Position numbers and translations under genes: made by a program. This document shows, piece after piece, positions 34,637 through 43,386 of a stretch of DNA of 64,000 nucleotides. Source of the stretch: Novosphingopyxis baekryungensis DSM 16222 (GTDB taxonomy: Bacteria > Pseudomonadota > Alphaproteobacteria > Sphingomonadales > Sphingomonadaceae). Every line of letters begins with the position of its first letter. The first letter of the stretch is position 1. The notes under the pieces were generated by a model. The model was not told the DNA's origin and made no database searches. It worked only from the letters and a program-made list of their open reading frames with translations. The stretch lies in NCBI RefSeq assembly GCF_000420305.1, contig NZ_ATUR01000002.1:248001-312000 (forward strand), read 5' to 3'.

Positions 34637-37342
34637 TCAGAACCGTTTGCGGAAATCGATCTCGATATAGCGGCCCACCGGATCGACGAATCCCGGCTGA
34701 TAGCGCAGCGGCGTCACCCCGCTATCGTCGCGCACATCCTGGATCGCGCCGAACAGATTGTCGACGCGCAGGGACACACGGGTCCCCTTGAAGAAGCCGT
34801 TGTCCTTTTTCAGGACCTGTTCCAGATTGGCGAACAGGCGCAGATCGAAGGTGGCGATATCGCCGAAGAACAGATCGCTGCTGCCGGTCAGCGGATCACC
34901 GTTCACGCGCGTGGCGGACCGATAATTGCCCGCCAGACGGACCCCCATGCCCTTGTAGAACAGGCCGCTTTCCAGTTCGATCTGGTGTCGGGCCGTGCCA
35001 CCGGATGCCCCCACGGCGTCGCCATCCAGCAAGTCCAGCACGGGCACGCCGGGACGGATCAGAATGTCATCCTTCAGCGTGTAGGTGTGATAGAGCGAGA
35101 CGCGCCAGCGTCCCTTGCCGTCATCGCCGCCAAATGGATTGCCACCGCGGCGCCCGCGGCGGGGCTGCGGCTCGGCGGCAGGTTCGGGCGCTGCCGCCGC
35201 CTGCCCGCCATCGGAACTGTCCTGCTTCGCGGGCGCGCCGTCGCCCGGGGGCGTGGCCGCCGCCGTGCCATCGCCAGCCGGTGCGCTGCCCGTGGTCCGC
35301 CCTTCGGCGGCATCGGGACGACCGCGGTGGCGCGTATCGCCGCCGTCTGCAGCGCCATTGGCTGCGCCGCGCTCTCCGGCACCGGACGGCGCATCATTGC
35401 CGCCAAACTCGCCGCTATAGTTGATGCCCCAGCGGATGCGGTCGCTATTCACCTCGCTGAACGTCACCGGGCGCGCATCGAGTGCGATCAGACGCCCATC
35501 GGGCCCGCGCGTCACACGGTCGGCAAAGGCGGCTTCGATCGCGGGTGTGAGAAGCGGAAAGCTGTTGGTCACATCGCGCGACCGGTTGCGGTTATATTCC
35601 GCCTCGATCCGGAAATCCTCCAGGAAACCCGGCTCCCAGCCGATGTTGAATTTGATATCGCCCCGGCTCTCGGCAATCAGCGCGGGATTGCCGCCGCTGG
35701 TCCGGTCGATCAGCACCGATTGCCCGGTGGTGAAATCGAAAATCGGCACATTGGGCGTTATGATGATCGGCGATCCCAGATTGGAGATCGAGGGGGCCGC
35801 TTCCTCGCCGATATAACTGAACAGCAAACGCAGCGTCTCGGTCGGCTGCCAGGTGAAACCGCCGCCATAGCTGGTGATACCGCCGAAATCGGTGAGGTCT
35901 TTATAGCCGGCATTGGCGTTCAGCGTCAGATCGCCGATCGCGTCCAGCACCCCGTCGCGGCGGCTGGAAATGGGCAGCGAGATATTGCCGCCGATGCTGC
36001 CGGTCCCCCGGCCAAGATCGGTGGCGGTGGCGATGCCCGATCGCACGGCCAGGCCGGTGATATCCTGCCGGTTATAGCCGCCATTGACGCTGAGCCGCGC
36101 TTCACCGGCGGGCAGTGCAAAGAGTGCGCCCGATGTTTCGGCGGTCAGATCGGCGGTGCTCACAAGGCTGTCGGTCAGGTCCGGCTGAACGAAGCGCAAG
36201 TCCGCGCCGATATCGGCGGCAAAAGGATCGGCCAGGCCAGCGGCGACCAGCGCCTGCAACGCGGCGCCGTCCAGCGACCGGTCCGTCAGGACATGGCTGT
36301 CCACCTCGGAATAATTGGCGTTCACGGACCAGCGCCAGTCGTCCAGAGTGCCATTCAGTCCGGCGCTGGCCGATCCGGTCTGGGTGGTGGTCCTGCCCCG
36401 GAGCGGCTGGGGATCGGTGAACAGCCGCGTGACCGTGTCGCCCGTACCGGGAATGGTCAGGCCGAGCGACGGCAGGCCGTTCAGCGAAACACTGTCCTGC
36501 AGTTCATAGGCTCCGTTCAGCGACAGTGTGGTCTGTTCGCTCAAATTGCGGCTGTAGCTGGCGTTCAGCTTCCACTCGTCGCTCTGGCCGAGGAGGGTGC
36601 GGAACTGGCCCAGATCGGTCACCCCGGCGGGCAGCACCACATTGGCACCGACGGCAGGCTGAATGATACCGCGTTCGGCCTCCAGCAACGGGCTCTGGTG
36701 GGAATATTCCGCATCCAGGTTGAAACGGAAATCATCGCCGATGCGGGTGAGGCCCACTTCCGCTTCCTGCTTGGACCGTCCGCCGGCCCATGGCTGACCA
36801 TATTCCACCTCGCCGATCACCGACGCGAAATTGTCCACCAGGATGAAGTTGAGCACGCGCTGGTCCGGCCGATAGCCATATTGCAGCGCCAGCTCTTCCG
36901 GAAAGATCTGCACACGGGCGATGGCTTCCGGCGGCAAATCGCGCAGTTCGCGGAAGCTGGAAATGCGGCGGCCGTTCAGGAGAATCACCGGTCGGCCGCC
37001 CCCACGACCACGCGCCGAACCGGCCTTGGGGCCCAGCAGATCGACCAGCTCGGTGATGGAAGACGCGCCATAGCCCGCAATCTCCTCCGGACTGATTTCT
37101 TCCAGCACGGGAATATCGGTGTCGATCTCGCCCTTCAGCCGGGTGGCGCGCACCACGATCTCGTCGCCATCATAGGCCTGTGGATCCACCGTTTCGCTGG
37201 GATCATTGTCGGCGGCGGTATCCGGAACGGCCAGATCCTGCGCCTGCGCGGCGGACCCGGCGATCAACGCCAGCGGCGCGGCCGAGGCGGCCAGCAGCGA
37301 TCTGGCCAGGATGGATTTCGAATAGGAAAGGGGGAGGGTCAT
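34637..37342 (-). CDS. TonB-dependent receptor with low-complexity insert
   Basis: 901 aa from the ATG at 37342. A signal peptide ends at 'GSAAQAQ' near residue 34. The plug domain has a TonB-box-like 'DEIVVRATR', 'GASSITELVDLLGPKAGSARGRGGGRPVILLNGRRI' and the barrel ends in 'YIEIDFRKRF' with a C-terminal Phe as expected for outer-membrane insertion. Residues about 640-740 are an A/P/G/D/R-rich stretch ('GAANGAADGGD', 'PRRGRRGGNPFGGDD') that interrupts the barrel, probably as a surface loop. The ligand is unknown; no adjacent transporter or regulator identifies it. Confidence 0.9.
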   Translation of the reverse strand: MTLPLSYSKSILARSLLAASAAPLALIAGSAAQAQDLAVPDTAADNDPSETVDPQAYDGDEIVVRATRLKGEIDTDIPVLEEISPEEIAGYGASSITELVDLLGPKAGSARGRGGGRPVILLNGRRISSFRELRDLPPEAIARVQIFPEELALQYGYRPDQRVLNFILVDNFASVIGEVEYGQPWAGGRSKQEAEVGLTRIGDDFRFNLDAEYSHQSPLLEAERGIIQPAVGANVVLPAGVTDLGQFRTLLGQSDEWKLNASYSRNLSEQTTLSLNGAYELQDSVSLNGLPSLGLTIPGTGDTVTRLFTDPQPLRGRTTTQTGSASAGLNGTLDDWRWSVNANYSEVDSHVLTDRSLDGAALQALVAAGLADPFAADIGADLRFVQPDLTDSLVSTADLTAETSGALFALPAGEARLSVNGGYNRQDITGLAVRSGIATATDLGRGTGSIGGNISLPISSRRDGVLDAIGDLTLNANAGYKDLTDFGGITSYGGGFTWQPTETLRLLFSYIGEEAAPSISNLGSPIIITPNVPIFDFTTGQSVLIDRTSGGNPALIAESRGDIKFNIGWEPGFLEDFRIEAEYNRNRSRDVTNSFPLLTPAIEAAFADRVTRGPDGRLIALDARPVTFSEVNSDRIRWGINYSGEFGGNDAPSGAGERGAANGAADGGDTRHRGRPDAAEGRTTGSAPAGDGTAAATPPGDGAPAKQDSSDGGQAAAAPEPAAEPQPRRGRRGGNPFGGDDGKGRWRVSLYHTYTLKDDILIRPGVPVLDLLDGDAVGASGGTARHQIELESGLFYKGMGVRLAGNYRSATRVNGDPLTGSSDLFFGDIATFDLRLFANLEQVLKKDNGFFKGTRVSLRVDNLFGAIQDVRDDSGVTPLRYQPGFVDPVGRYIEIDFRKRF

Positions 37343-37546
37343 GATAGGAAGGCACTCTTGTTTTTCTGCGATTGCGGACATTTCCGCTTTTTGCCCCGCA
37401 TGGCGTCGATCTAGCCCCTTCCAGACGCGCACGTAATGGCAATTCCTGTAACCAATTGTCGCCTGTCGGTTCTCAACCCATATTCATCGAACAGCAGTCC
37501 ATCTTTCCTTTTGCTTGCAAGCGGTCTAGGGGGCGAACAATCTGTG

Positions 37547-37575
37547 GGGGCCACGGGTTTGAATCCCAATGCCCC
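37547..37575 (+). promoter_or_regulatory. Hairpin in the infA leader
   Basis: GGGGC (37547-37551) pairs with GCCCC (37571-37575), enclosing an inner GGG/CCC helix with the 7-nt loop TTTGAAT. The structure lies 21 nt upstream of the infA start. The inner part resembles a tRNA T-arm, but no full tRNA can be folded around it. It could affect infA translation. Confidence 0.4.
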
Positions 37576-37596
37576 GAAACCCAAGTTTGGATGAGA

Positions 37597-37815
37597 ATGG
37601 CGAAAGAAGAACTATTGGAAATGCGCGGCCATGTCCGCGAACTCCTGCCCAACGCGATGTTCCGTGTGGAGCTGGAAAACGGTCATGAAATCCTTGGCCA
37701 TACTGCAGGCAAGATGCGCAAGAACCGTATCCGCGTGCTGGTGGGCGATGAGGTGTTGGTGGAGCTGACCCCTTATGATCTCACCAAGGGCCGGATCACC
37801 TATCGCTTCAAATGA
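37597..37815 (+). CDS. infA: Translation initiation factor IF-1
   Basis: 72 aa, the standard IF-1 length. '[35 protein letters not shown]', '[32 protein letters not shown]' is an OB-fold that binds the ribosomal A site. The ATG at 37597 is fixed by the universal N-terminus. It starts a compact plus-strand run infA-maf-RNase E/G-yacG with small gaps or overlaps. Confidence 0.98.
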   Translation: MAKEELLEMRGHVRELLPNAMFRVELENGHEILGHTAGKMRKNRIRVLVGDEVLVELTPYDLTKGRITYRFK

Positions 37816-37822
37816 GGCTGGC

Positions 37823-38413
37823 ATGAGTGCACCCGGCGCTGGCCCGGCGCTGGTCCTTGCCTCGTCCAGCCCGCGCCGCCGGGAATTGCTGGCACGGATC
37901 GACGTTGCGCCGGCGCGTGTGGCGTCCCCCGATATCGACGAGACACCCTTGCCGGGCGAGCTTCCGCGCGACTATGCGCTGCGGCTGGCCGAGCAGAAGG
38001 CGCGCGCGATTGTACGCGGCGAGGGCGAGTTGGTCCTTGCCGGGGATACCTGCGTGGCCCCGGGGCGGCGCATCCTGCAGCAGGCCAGCGATGCGGACAT
38101 GAACCGGCGCTTCCTGGAGCTGCTTTCCGGCCGGCGGCACCGCGTCTACAGCGCGGTCAGCCTGATCGATGCCGATGGCGTGCAGCGCAGCAAATGCTCC
38201 GAAAACATCGTGAAATTCAAACCGCTGCATGCCGACGAGATTGCGGCCTATGTTGCCAGCGGAGAAGGCCTGGGCAAGGCGGGCGGCTATGCCATTCAGG
38301 GACGCGCCGAGGCGCTGATCCTGTGGATGTCCGGCAGCCATTCGGCGATCATGGGTCTGCCGCTCTATGAGACCCGGCTGCTCCTGAAACAGGCGGGCTA
38401 TCCCATTGGATGA
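37823..38413 (+). CDS. Maf-like nucleotide pyrophosphatase
   Basis: 196 aa from the ATG at 37823. 'LVLASSSPRRRELLARI' is the Maf signature at the N-terminus, with 'DIDETPLPGE' and 'EQKARAI' following. Maf proteins hydrolyse non-canonical or modified nucleoside triphosphates and can affect septum formation. 'LAGDTCVAPGRRIL' corresponds to the catalytic-acid region, where many homologues have A-D-T-x-V. It starts 7 nt after infA and its 3' end overlaps the RNase E/G start by 8 nt. Confidence 0.93.
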   Translation: MSAPGAGPALVLASSSPRRRELLARIDVAPARVASPDIDETPLPGELPRDYALRLAEQKARAIVRGEGELVLAGDTCVAPGRRILQQASDADMNRRFLELLSGRRHRVYSAVSLIDADGVQRSKCSENIVKFKPLHADEIAAYVASGEGLGKAGGYAIQGRAEALILWMSGSHSAIMGLPLYETRLLLKQAGYPIG

Positions 38414-39395
38414 GTGGCTGTACGAGGACGGCATCGGCGAGGCGCGCGCGCTCCAGCTGGTGAACGGCGCGGTTGCGGCCATCCGGATCGAGCGGCAGGG
38501 CTGGCCGCGTGCGGGCACCGTGATCGGCACGGCGCGCCTGCGCAAGAAGCTCGGCCACCGCGCGCTGGTGGATATCGGCCATGACCGCGAAGCGCTGCTT
38601 TCTCCTATCCCGCCGGGCGCGACCGAAGGCGCCGATCTCACCGTTGAAATCACGCGCGAGGCGATGCGCGAGCGTGGACGGCCCAAGCTGCCGCTCGCCA
38701 GACCGAGCGCTGCGCCCGCATCCGCCGGGCAGGACCTGCGCGCGCGGATTGGCGAGGAAGGTGCGGTGCGGGATCTGCGCGCCGATGGGGCCGAATCGCT
38801 TGGCGATCATGGCTGGGACGATCTTCTGGAACAGGCGCGGCAAGGCCTGATTCCGTTCGACGGCGGCAGCCTGCGGATCGAGCATACGGCCGCCTTTACC
38901 TGTATCGATGTGGACGGCGATCTGCCGCCGCGTGCCCTGGCCCTCGCCGCAGCGCCGGAGGTGGCCCGCGCGATTGCGCTGTTCGATCTGCAGGGCAATA
39001 TCGTGGTCGACTTCCCGACCTTGGCGGACAAGGCGGATCGCGCGGCACTGGCGGCGCTGTTCGATGACCGCTGCGGCTTTGCCTGTGAGCGGACGGCGGT
39101 CAACGGTTTCGGGCTATTGCAGATCGTGCGCCGCCGTGTACGCGCGTCGGTCAGCGAGACATTGCAGGGCCACGCCCCGGCCAGCACCGCCATCGCGCTG
39201 CTACGCCGGGGAGAACGGTCCGGCGGCCGCGGACAGCTGACGCTGCGCGCGCATCCGGCGGTCATCACATGGCTGGAACGCCATTTCCCGCTGGTCGAGG
39301 AGTTGGCGCGGCGTGTCGGCCGACCGGTGGTGATGGACCGTGAGCCAGACTTTCCCGTGCACGGGGCCGAAACGATCAACGAGGTGGAAGCATGA
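38406..39395 (+). CDS. Short ribonuclease E/G family protein
   Basis: 329 aa starting with TTG at 38406, inside the end of maf. It aligns with RNase E/G catalytic parts: an S1-like N-terminus ('[21 protein letters not shown]', '[16 protein letters not shown]') and the DNase-I-like acidic site ('IVVDFPTL' with the preceding '[10 protein letters not shown]'). It is much shorter than full RNase G (~490 aa) and lacks the zinc-link and small domain, as in alphaproteobacterial Rng-like proteins in the infA-maf context. Activity is plausible but unproven. It overlaps yacG by ATGA. Confidence 0.85.
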   Translation: MDEWLYEDGIGEARALQLVNGAVAAIRIERQGWPRAGTVIGTARLRKKLGHRALVDIGHDREALLSPIPPGATEGADLTVEITREAMRERGRPKLPLARPSAAPASAGQDLRARIGEEGAVRDLRADGAESLGDHGWDDLLEQARQGLIPFDGGSLRIEHTAAFTCIDVDGDLPPRALALAAAPEVARAIALFDLQGNIVVDFPTLADKADRAALAALFDDRCGFACERTAVNGFGLLQIVRRRVRASVSETLQGHAPASTAIALLRRGERSGGRGQLTLRAHPAVITWLERHFPLVEELARRVGRPVVMDREPDFPVHGAETINEVEA

Positions 39396-39565
39396 ACGCC
39401 CCCAAGTGCCCGGCCTGTGGCAAGCCGGTGAGCAAGGATGCCGCGCCCTTCTGCAGCGCCGGCTGCAAGGACCGCGATCTGCTGAAATGGCTGGGCGACG
39501 GATATCGTATCCCCGGCCCGCCCGTGCCGCCCGAGAGCATCGGGCAGGAGTATGACGAGGATTGA
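39392..39565 (+). CDS. yacG: DNA gyrase inhibitor YacG
   Basis: 57 aa zinc protein. The four cysteines are in '[30 protein letters not shown]', the YacG Cys4 zinc finger. YacG binds GyrB and blocks DNA binding by gyrase. The ATG overlaps the RNase E/G stop. A GCGCAAA-AAAC-TTTGCGC hairpin (39568-39585) follows the stop. Confidence 0.94.
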   Translation: MNAPKCPACGKPVSKDAAPFCSAGCKDRDLLKWLGDGYRIPGPPVPPESIGQEYDED

Positions 39566-39567
39566 GC

Positions 39568-39585
39568 GCGCAAAAAACTTTGCGC
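39568..39585 (+). terminator. Hairpin after yacG
   Basis: A perfect 7-bp stem (GCGCAAA / TTTGCGC) with a 4-nt AAAC loop directly after the yacG stop. There is no U-tract, so it may stabilise the 3' end rather than terminate. Confidence 0.4.
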
Positions 39586-39687
39586 CCATGTTGAGGGCGA
39601 AAGGGGGCTGGACAAGCCTGCCCGCCCCCGACTATAGGCCCATCTTCCGCAGGCGGCGGAGCGTAGAGCTTCCCGCATAAGCGATGT

Positions 39688-39763
39688 GCCCGAGTAGCTC
39701 AGTTGGTAGAGCATACGACTGAAAATCGTAGTGTCGGTGGTTCAATTCCTCCCTCGGGCACCA
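39688..39763 (+). tRNA. tRNA-Phe (GAA)
   Basis: 76 nt including the encoded CCA. The acceptor stem GCCCGAG pairs with CTCGGGC; the D-arm is GCTC-AGTTGGTA-GAGC; the anticodon loop CTGAAAA gives anticodon GAA; the T-arm has GGTTCAATTCC. All stems fold normally. No integrase gene is adjacent. Confidence 0.98.
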
Positions 39764-39783
39764 TTTTCTGAAAAGACAGAAAA
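39764..39783. terminator. Short hairpin between tRNA-Phe and regA
   Basis: TTTTCTG-AAAAGA-CAGAAAA directly after the CCA of the tRNA and 41 nt past the regA stop on the other strand. The AT-rich stem has T-runs on both strands, so it may end both converging transcripts. Confidence 0.55.
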
Positions 39784-39824
39784 CGGCCACGCTAGGCGTC
39801 TCCTTGGGATGAGGTCTGCTGCGG

Positions 39825-40358
39825 TCAGTTGACCGGGCGTTTTTCCAGCTTCCGCGCCAGGGTGCGCCGGTGCATGCCCAGGCGGCGGGCGGTTTCGGAT
39901 ATGTTGAAATCGGTTTCGGCCAGAACCTCGTTGATCCGTTCCCACTCCATCGTCTTGATCGACGTGGGCCGCCCTTCAATCGGTGCGGCGGCATCGCCGG
40001 TCTGTTGACCGAAGGCGGCCTCGATCTCATCGGTATTGGCCGGTTTGGCGAGATAGGAGGTCGCGCCGAGCTTGATCGACTGTACAGCGGTGGCGATGCT
40101 GGCATAGCCCGTCAGCACGATGATGATCATGTCCGGGTCATACGCATGCAGCGTTTCCACGCAGCTGAGCCCGGATGCCTGCGCCAGTTTCAGATCGACG
40201 ACGGCATAGCGCGGCGTGCGATCCGCCAGCACCTGGTCCACGTCCGCCGGGCTTGCGGCCAGAACGGCCTCATAGCCACGCCGTTCGAACGAGCGTTGCA
40301 ATGTGCGCGCGAAAACCGCGTCATCCTCGACGATCAGCAGCAGTGGTTGGTCCGGCAT
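39825..40358 (-). CDS. regA: RegA/PrrA/ActR redox response regulator
   Basis: 177 aa from the ATG at 40358, the normal length. Receiver: 'LLIVEDDAVFARTL', phospho-acceptor Asp55 in 'YAVVDLKL', Lys105 in 'YLAKPAN'. The C-terminal Fis-like helix-turn-helix reads 'FNISETARRLGMHRRTLARKL', nearly identical across the RegA family. RegA controls respiratory and energy genes in response to quinone redox state. It is the last gene of the cyo operon, just after its kinase RegB. Confidence 0.96.
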   Translation of the reverse strand: MPDQPLLLIVEDDAVFARTLQRSFERRGYEAVLAASPADVDQVLADRTPRYAVVDLKLAQASGLSCVETLHAYDPDMIIIVLTGYASIATAVQSIKLGATSYLAKPANTDEIEAAFGQQTGDAAAPIEGRPTSIKTMEWERINEVLAETDFNISETARRLGMHRRTLARKLEKRPVN

Positions 40359-41661
40359 CCTGTTCTCCCAAGCGAAGGGCGTCGAGCGGCAGGCGCAGCT
40401 GAACTTCGGCGCCGGCGCCGTCCGGCAAGTTGCGCGCGGCAAAGCTGCCCCCAAGCTTGCGCGCCACATTGCCTACCAGAAAAAGGCCCAGCCCGCGGCC
40501 CGGTTCCGCCTTTGCGCTATTATAGGGCTTGCCCAGACTGCTCAGCTGCGCGGCGGGAAAGCCGGGGCCATGGTCGCGCACGCGCAGGATCAGCCCGTCC
40601 TCGGCGCGCGACAGCGCCACATCGATCCGCGCGGGCGAAACCTCGGCGGCATTGTCGAGCAGATTGAAGACCGCCTGCTGCAGCACCAGATCGGACGCGA
40701 TGGGCATATCCGGCCCGAAACTGTCCACATAGTGCAGATTGGCGAAGCTACGCGCCTTTGCCCAGTCCGCGACGATGCGATCGAACAGCACACGCACGGT
40801 CGTGGCGGCGGACTGCTCGCCCCGTGCATCGCCGGATGACAGGAGAATGCCGGTCACGATGCCTTTGCAGCGCTGCACTTCGGCCTGCATGTCCTCGACA
40901 TCGCGCAGCAGCTCCGGATCGCTGCGGATCGCGTCGATATGCCGCCAGTCGCCCAGAATGACGGACAGCGAGGACAGCGGCGTGCCCAGCTCGTGCGCCG
41001 CGCCGGACGCCAGCATGCCGATGCGCACGATATGGTCTTCCTCGATCGCCTGCCGCCGGATGGCGTCCAGAGACGCATCCTGCGCGCGCAGATTGCTGTT
41101 GATGCGGGTGACGAACATCACCAGCAGCACAGCGACCAGCGCGAAGCACACCCAGCTGCCCTGAATATACAGGGTGAACAGATCGGTCTGGAGCTGCGGG
41201 GGCAGGGCGATCGGGTGATGAAAGACGGTCAGAAGAGCAAAGGCGAGGGTGGTTGCGCATACCAACGCCCAGCTCGACCAGCGATCGAGCAGCACCGAGC
41301 CGAGCACGACCTGCAGGAGGAACAGGGAGACGAACGGATTGGTCGCGCCGCCGCTCCAGTAAAGCTGGGCAGACAGCGCCGCGACATCGAGCAGCAGGGC
41401 GCCGAACAGCGCGCCATTGCGGATCGCACTGCCGCGGCGCACGAGCGGCAGGCTGACCAGATTGAGCAAGACTAGCCCGATGAGGACGCCCAGCATCGGT
41501 GCGAGTGGCAACAGGATACCGAAGGCGAAATGGGTCAGCAGGATGGTGGCCAGCTGCCCGGCCACCGCCAGCCAGCGCAGCTGGATCAGCTGCAGCAGGT
41601 TCTTGCGTCCGGCGCTGTCCGGCGCGTCATCGTCCAGCGACTGGAGAAGCGCCGTGCTCAT
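40321..41661 (-). CDS. regB: RegB/PrrB/ActS redox sensor histidine kinase
   Basis: 446 aa from the ATG at 41661. Six membrane helices fill the first 190 residues and hold the quinone-binding heptad GGATNPF at 104-110. The phospho-acceptor is His223 in 'AAHELGTPL', and the redox-active Cys265 of the redox box is present in 'VQRCKGIV'. The ATPase domain shows 'NLLDNAAEVS', 'DHGPGFP' and 'GLGLFLVGNV'. It overlaps the SURF1 gene by 4 nt and regA by 38 nt. All residues known to sense quinone and oxygen state are kept. Confidence 0.96.
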   Translation of the reverse strand: MSTALLQSLDDDAPDSAGRKNLLQLIQLRWLAVAGQLATILLTHFAFGILLPLAPMLGVLIGLVLLNLVSLPLVRRGSAIRNGALFGALLLDVAALSAQLYWSGGATNPFVSLFLLQVVLGSVLLDRWSSWALVCATTLAFALLTVFHHPIALPPQLQTDLFTLYIQGSWVCFALVAVLLVMFVTRINSNLRAQDASLDAIRRQAIEEDHIVRIGMLASGAAHELGTPLSSLSVILGDWRHIDAIRSDPELLRDVEDMQAEVQRCKGIVTGILLSSGDARGEQSAATTVRVLFDRIVADWAKARSFANLHYVDSFGPDMPIASDLVLQQAVFNLLDNAAEVSPARIDVALSRAEDGLILRVRDHGPGFPAAQLSSLGKPYNSAKAEPGRGLGLFLVGNVARKLGGSFAARNLPDGAGAEVQLRLPLDALRLGEQDAGPTTAADRRG

Positions 41662-42350
41662 GCTGCGCCACCGCCTGTCGGGCGGCGGCGGTTGCGGGTC
41701 AGATAGATGAGGGCAGCGGCGGCCATGGCGGCCAGAATATACCATGTGATGGCATAGACGAGATGATTGTTGGCAAAGTGTATTATGGTGAGCCCGCCGA
41801 TCGGCTGTCCCGGCACAGGCGCGCCCGCTTCCGCATCGATGAAATAGGGCGCGATATCGCTCAGCCCGCGTTTGGCGGCGATGGCGGGCACATCGCGCGA
41901 ATACCAGCGATCGGCAGCGGGATCGTTATCGCGCAGGAAGCCGCCGTCCGGTTCGCTGAGCCGCAGCAGGCCGGTCACCCGTTGCTCGCCCGTCGGTACG
42001 GGCGGGACGCGGCGCTCATTCACGAAACCGCGGTTGATGAGGATCGTCTGCCCGCTATCGGCAATCAGCGGAGAGAGCACCCAATAGCCCGAGCCGCGCG
42101 CGGTCGCGGCCTGCGTCAGGCTGGAGGCATCGGGAAGATAGCGCCCGCGGACGGTGACGCGGGTATAGGCATCGTCAGCGGAAATGGTGGCGGGCGGGGC
42201 GACCGGATCGGCATGAACCCGCGCATCGACCTGCGCGATAAGGGCTTCCTTCCAGGCCAGCCGCTGCACCTGCCAGGTGCCCAGCGCCAGCAGCGCTGCG
42301 ATGACGAGCAGGCCCGCGATCAGCGCGAGCGCCGGGCCTGCACGCTTCAT
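41658..42350 (-). CDS. SURF1 family oxidase assembly protein
   Basis: 230 aa from the ATG at 42350. Topology is SURF1-like: an N-terminal helix ('LALIAGLLVIAALLALGTWQVQRLAWKEALI') and a C-terminal helix ('YAITWYILAAMAAAALIYL') flank a periplasmic domain with 'GYWVLSPL', 'ILINRGFV' and 'NNHLVYAITWY'. SURF1 helps insert haem into oxidase subunit I. Here it sits in a bo3 quinol oxidase operon. Its start overlaps the cyoD stop (TGATG) and its end overlaps regB. Confidence 0.93.
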   Translation of the reverse strand: MKRAGPALALIAGLLVIAALLALGTWQVQRLAWKEALIAQVDARVHADPVAPPATISADDAYTRVTVRGRYLPDASSLTQAATARGSGYWVLSPLIADSGQTILINRGFVNERRVPPVPTGEQRVTGLLRLSEPDGGFLRDNDPAADRWYSRDVPAIAAKRGLSDIAPYFIDAEAGAPVPGQPIGGLTIIHFANNHLVYAITWYILAAMAAAALIYLTRNRRRPTGGGAA

Positions 42351-42766
42351 CACATATCGCTCATCGCCTGCATCGGCATCATGTTGGCGTTCATATGGTA
42401 CGTGACCCAGAGCGATCCGCTCAGGGCGATGATGACGATCACCACCGTAAAGATCAGCGCCATGATCGACCAGCCGCCCTCGGCGCGCCGGTTCATGTGC
42501 AGAAAGAAGATCATGTGTACCACCATCTGCACGGCGGCAAACAGCATGATGATCAGCGCGGTGGCCTGGGTTGTCAGCGGGCGTGTCATCACCAGCCAGA
42601 AGGGGATGGCGGTAAGGACCACGGACAGGCCGAAGCCGATCATATAGCCCTTGCGCGATCCATGGCTTTCTTCATGCGCCAGCGCGTGATCAAGATCGTG
42701 ATCGTGATCGTGCGCGCCATGGGCGGCATGTTCGGCCGGCCCGGCTTCGTGCGTGGTCGTGCTCAT
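42350..42766 (-). CDS. cyoD: Cytochrome o ubiquinol oxidase subunit IV
   Basis: 138 aa from the ATG at 42766, longer than E. coli CyoD (109 aa). Three membrane helices ('[19 protein letters not shown]', '[22 protein letters not shown]', '[21 protein letters not shown]') match CyoD. The extra N-terminus is strikingly His/Asp-rich ('[21 protein letters not shown]'), a likely metal-binding tail. It overlaps cyoC by 4 nt. Confidence 0.94.
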   Translation of the reverse strand: MSTTTHEAGPAEHAAHGAHDHDHDLDHALAHEESHGSRKGYMIGFGLSVVLTAIPFWLVMTRPLTTQATALIIMLFAAVQMVVHMIFFLHMNRRAEGGWSIMALIFTVVIVIIALSGSLWVTYHMNANMMPMQAMSDM

Positions 42767-43386
42767 CGCAGCATCCCCATCAGATAGACAAAGGTGAAGA
42801 CGCCAATCCAGATGACGTCGAGAAAGTGCCAGAACAGGCTGAGGCACATCAGCCGGCGCTGATTGGCGGCAATCAGGCCCTTTTGCTGCACCTGTACCAT
42901 CAGCGTCACCAGCCAGATGATGCCGAAGGTGACGTGCAGGCCATGGGTGCCGACCAAAATGAAGAAGGACGACAGAAACGCGCTGCGTTGCGGCCCAGCG
43001 CCTTCCATGATCAGATGCGCGAATTCGTACATCTCGATGCCCAGAAAGGCCAAACCGAACAGGCCGGTGATGGCCAGCCAGCCCTGCGTCGCGCCCTTCT
43101 TGCCATCGGTCATCGCCAGCATGGCAAAGCCATAGGTGATCGAGGAGAACAGCAGCATCGCTGTGTTTAGCGCGACCAGCGGCAGCTCGAACAGCTCCTT
43201 CGGCCCCGGTCCGCCGGCATAGCTGGTGCCCAGCACGCCATAGGTCGCAAACAGCATAGCGAAGATCAGGCAATCGCTCATCAGGTAGAGCCAGAAGCCG
43301 AGCATGGTGCTCGATCCCTCGGGATGATGCGGCTCTTCCGGCAGCTGGAAGGTGTCGCGGTCGAAATCGACAGGTAGCTCGTTCAT
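42763..43386 (-). CDS. cyoC: Cytochrome o ubiquinol oxidase subunit III
   Basis: 207 aa from the ATG at 43386, which overlaps the cyoB stop by ATGA. Five membrane helices are visible, with the COX3-type '[22 protein letters not shown]', '[25 protein letters not shown]', '[14 protein letters not shown]' and '[20 protein letters not shown]'. CyoC supports stability of the proton-pumping bo3 complex in the inner membrane. Confidence 0.96.
   Translation of the reverse strand: MNELPVDFDRDTFQLPEEPHHPEGSSTMLGFWLYLMSDCLIFAMLFATYGVLGTSYAGGPGPKELFELPLVALNTAMLLFSSITYGFAMLAMTDGKKGATQGWLAITGLFGLAFLGIEMYEFAHLIMEGAGPQRSAFLSSFFILVGTHGLHVTFGIIWLVTLMVQVQQKGLIAANQRRLMCLSLFWHFLDVIWIGVFTFVYLMGMLR

Noticed and set aside
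34517-37414. A 965-codon plus-strand frame across the TonB-dependent receptor gene
   Set aside because: Shadow of the receptor on the minus strand, which has a signal peptide, plug and C-terminal Phe. The plus-strand product has no recognisable domain.
37546-37576. A possible tRNA or tmRNA 3' half before infA
   Set aside because: The T-loop-like motif has only a 3-bp inner stem, no D-arm, no anticodon arm and no CCA; tmRNA features (tag frame, CCA end) are missing. Kept only as a hairpin.
39688-39763. tRNA-Phe as an integration site for a genomic island
   Set aside because: No integrase, no direct repeat of the tRNA 3' end, and conserved core genes lie on both sides.
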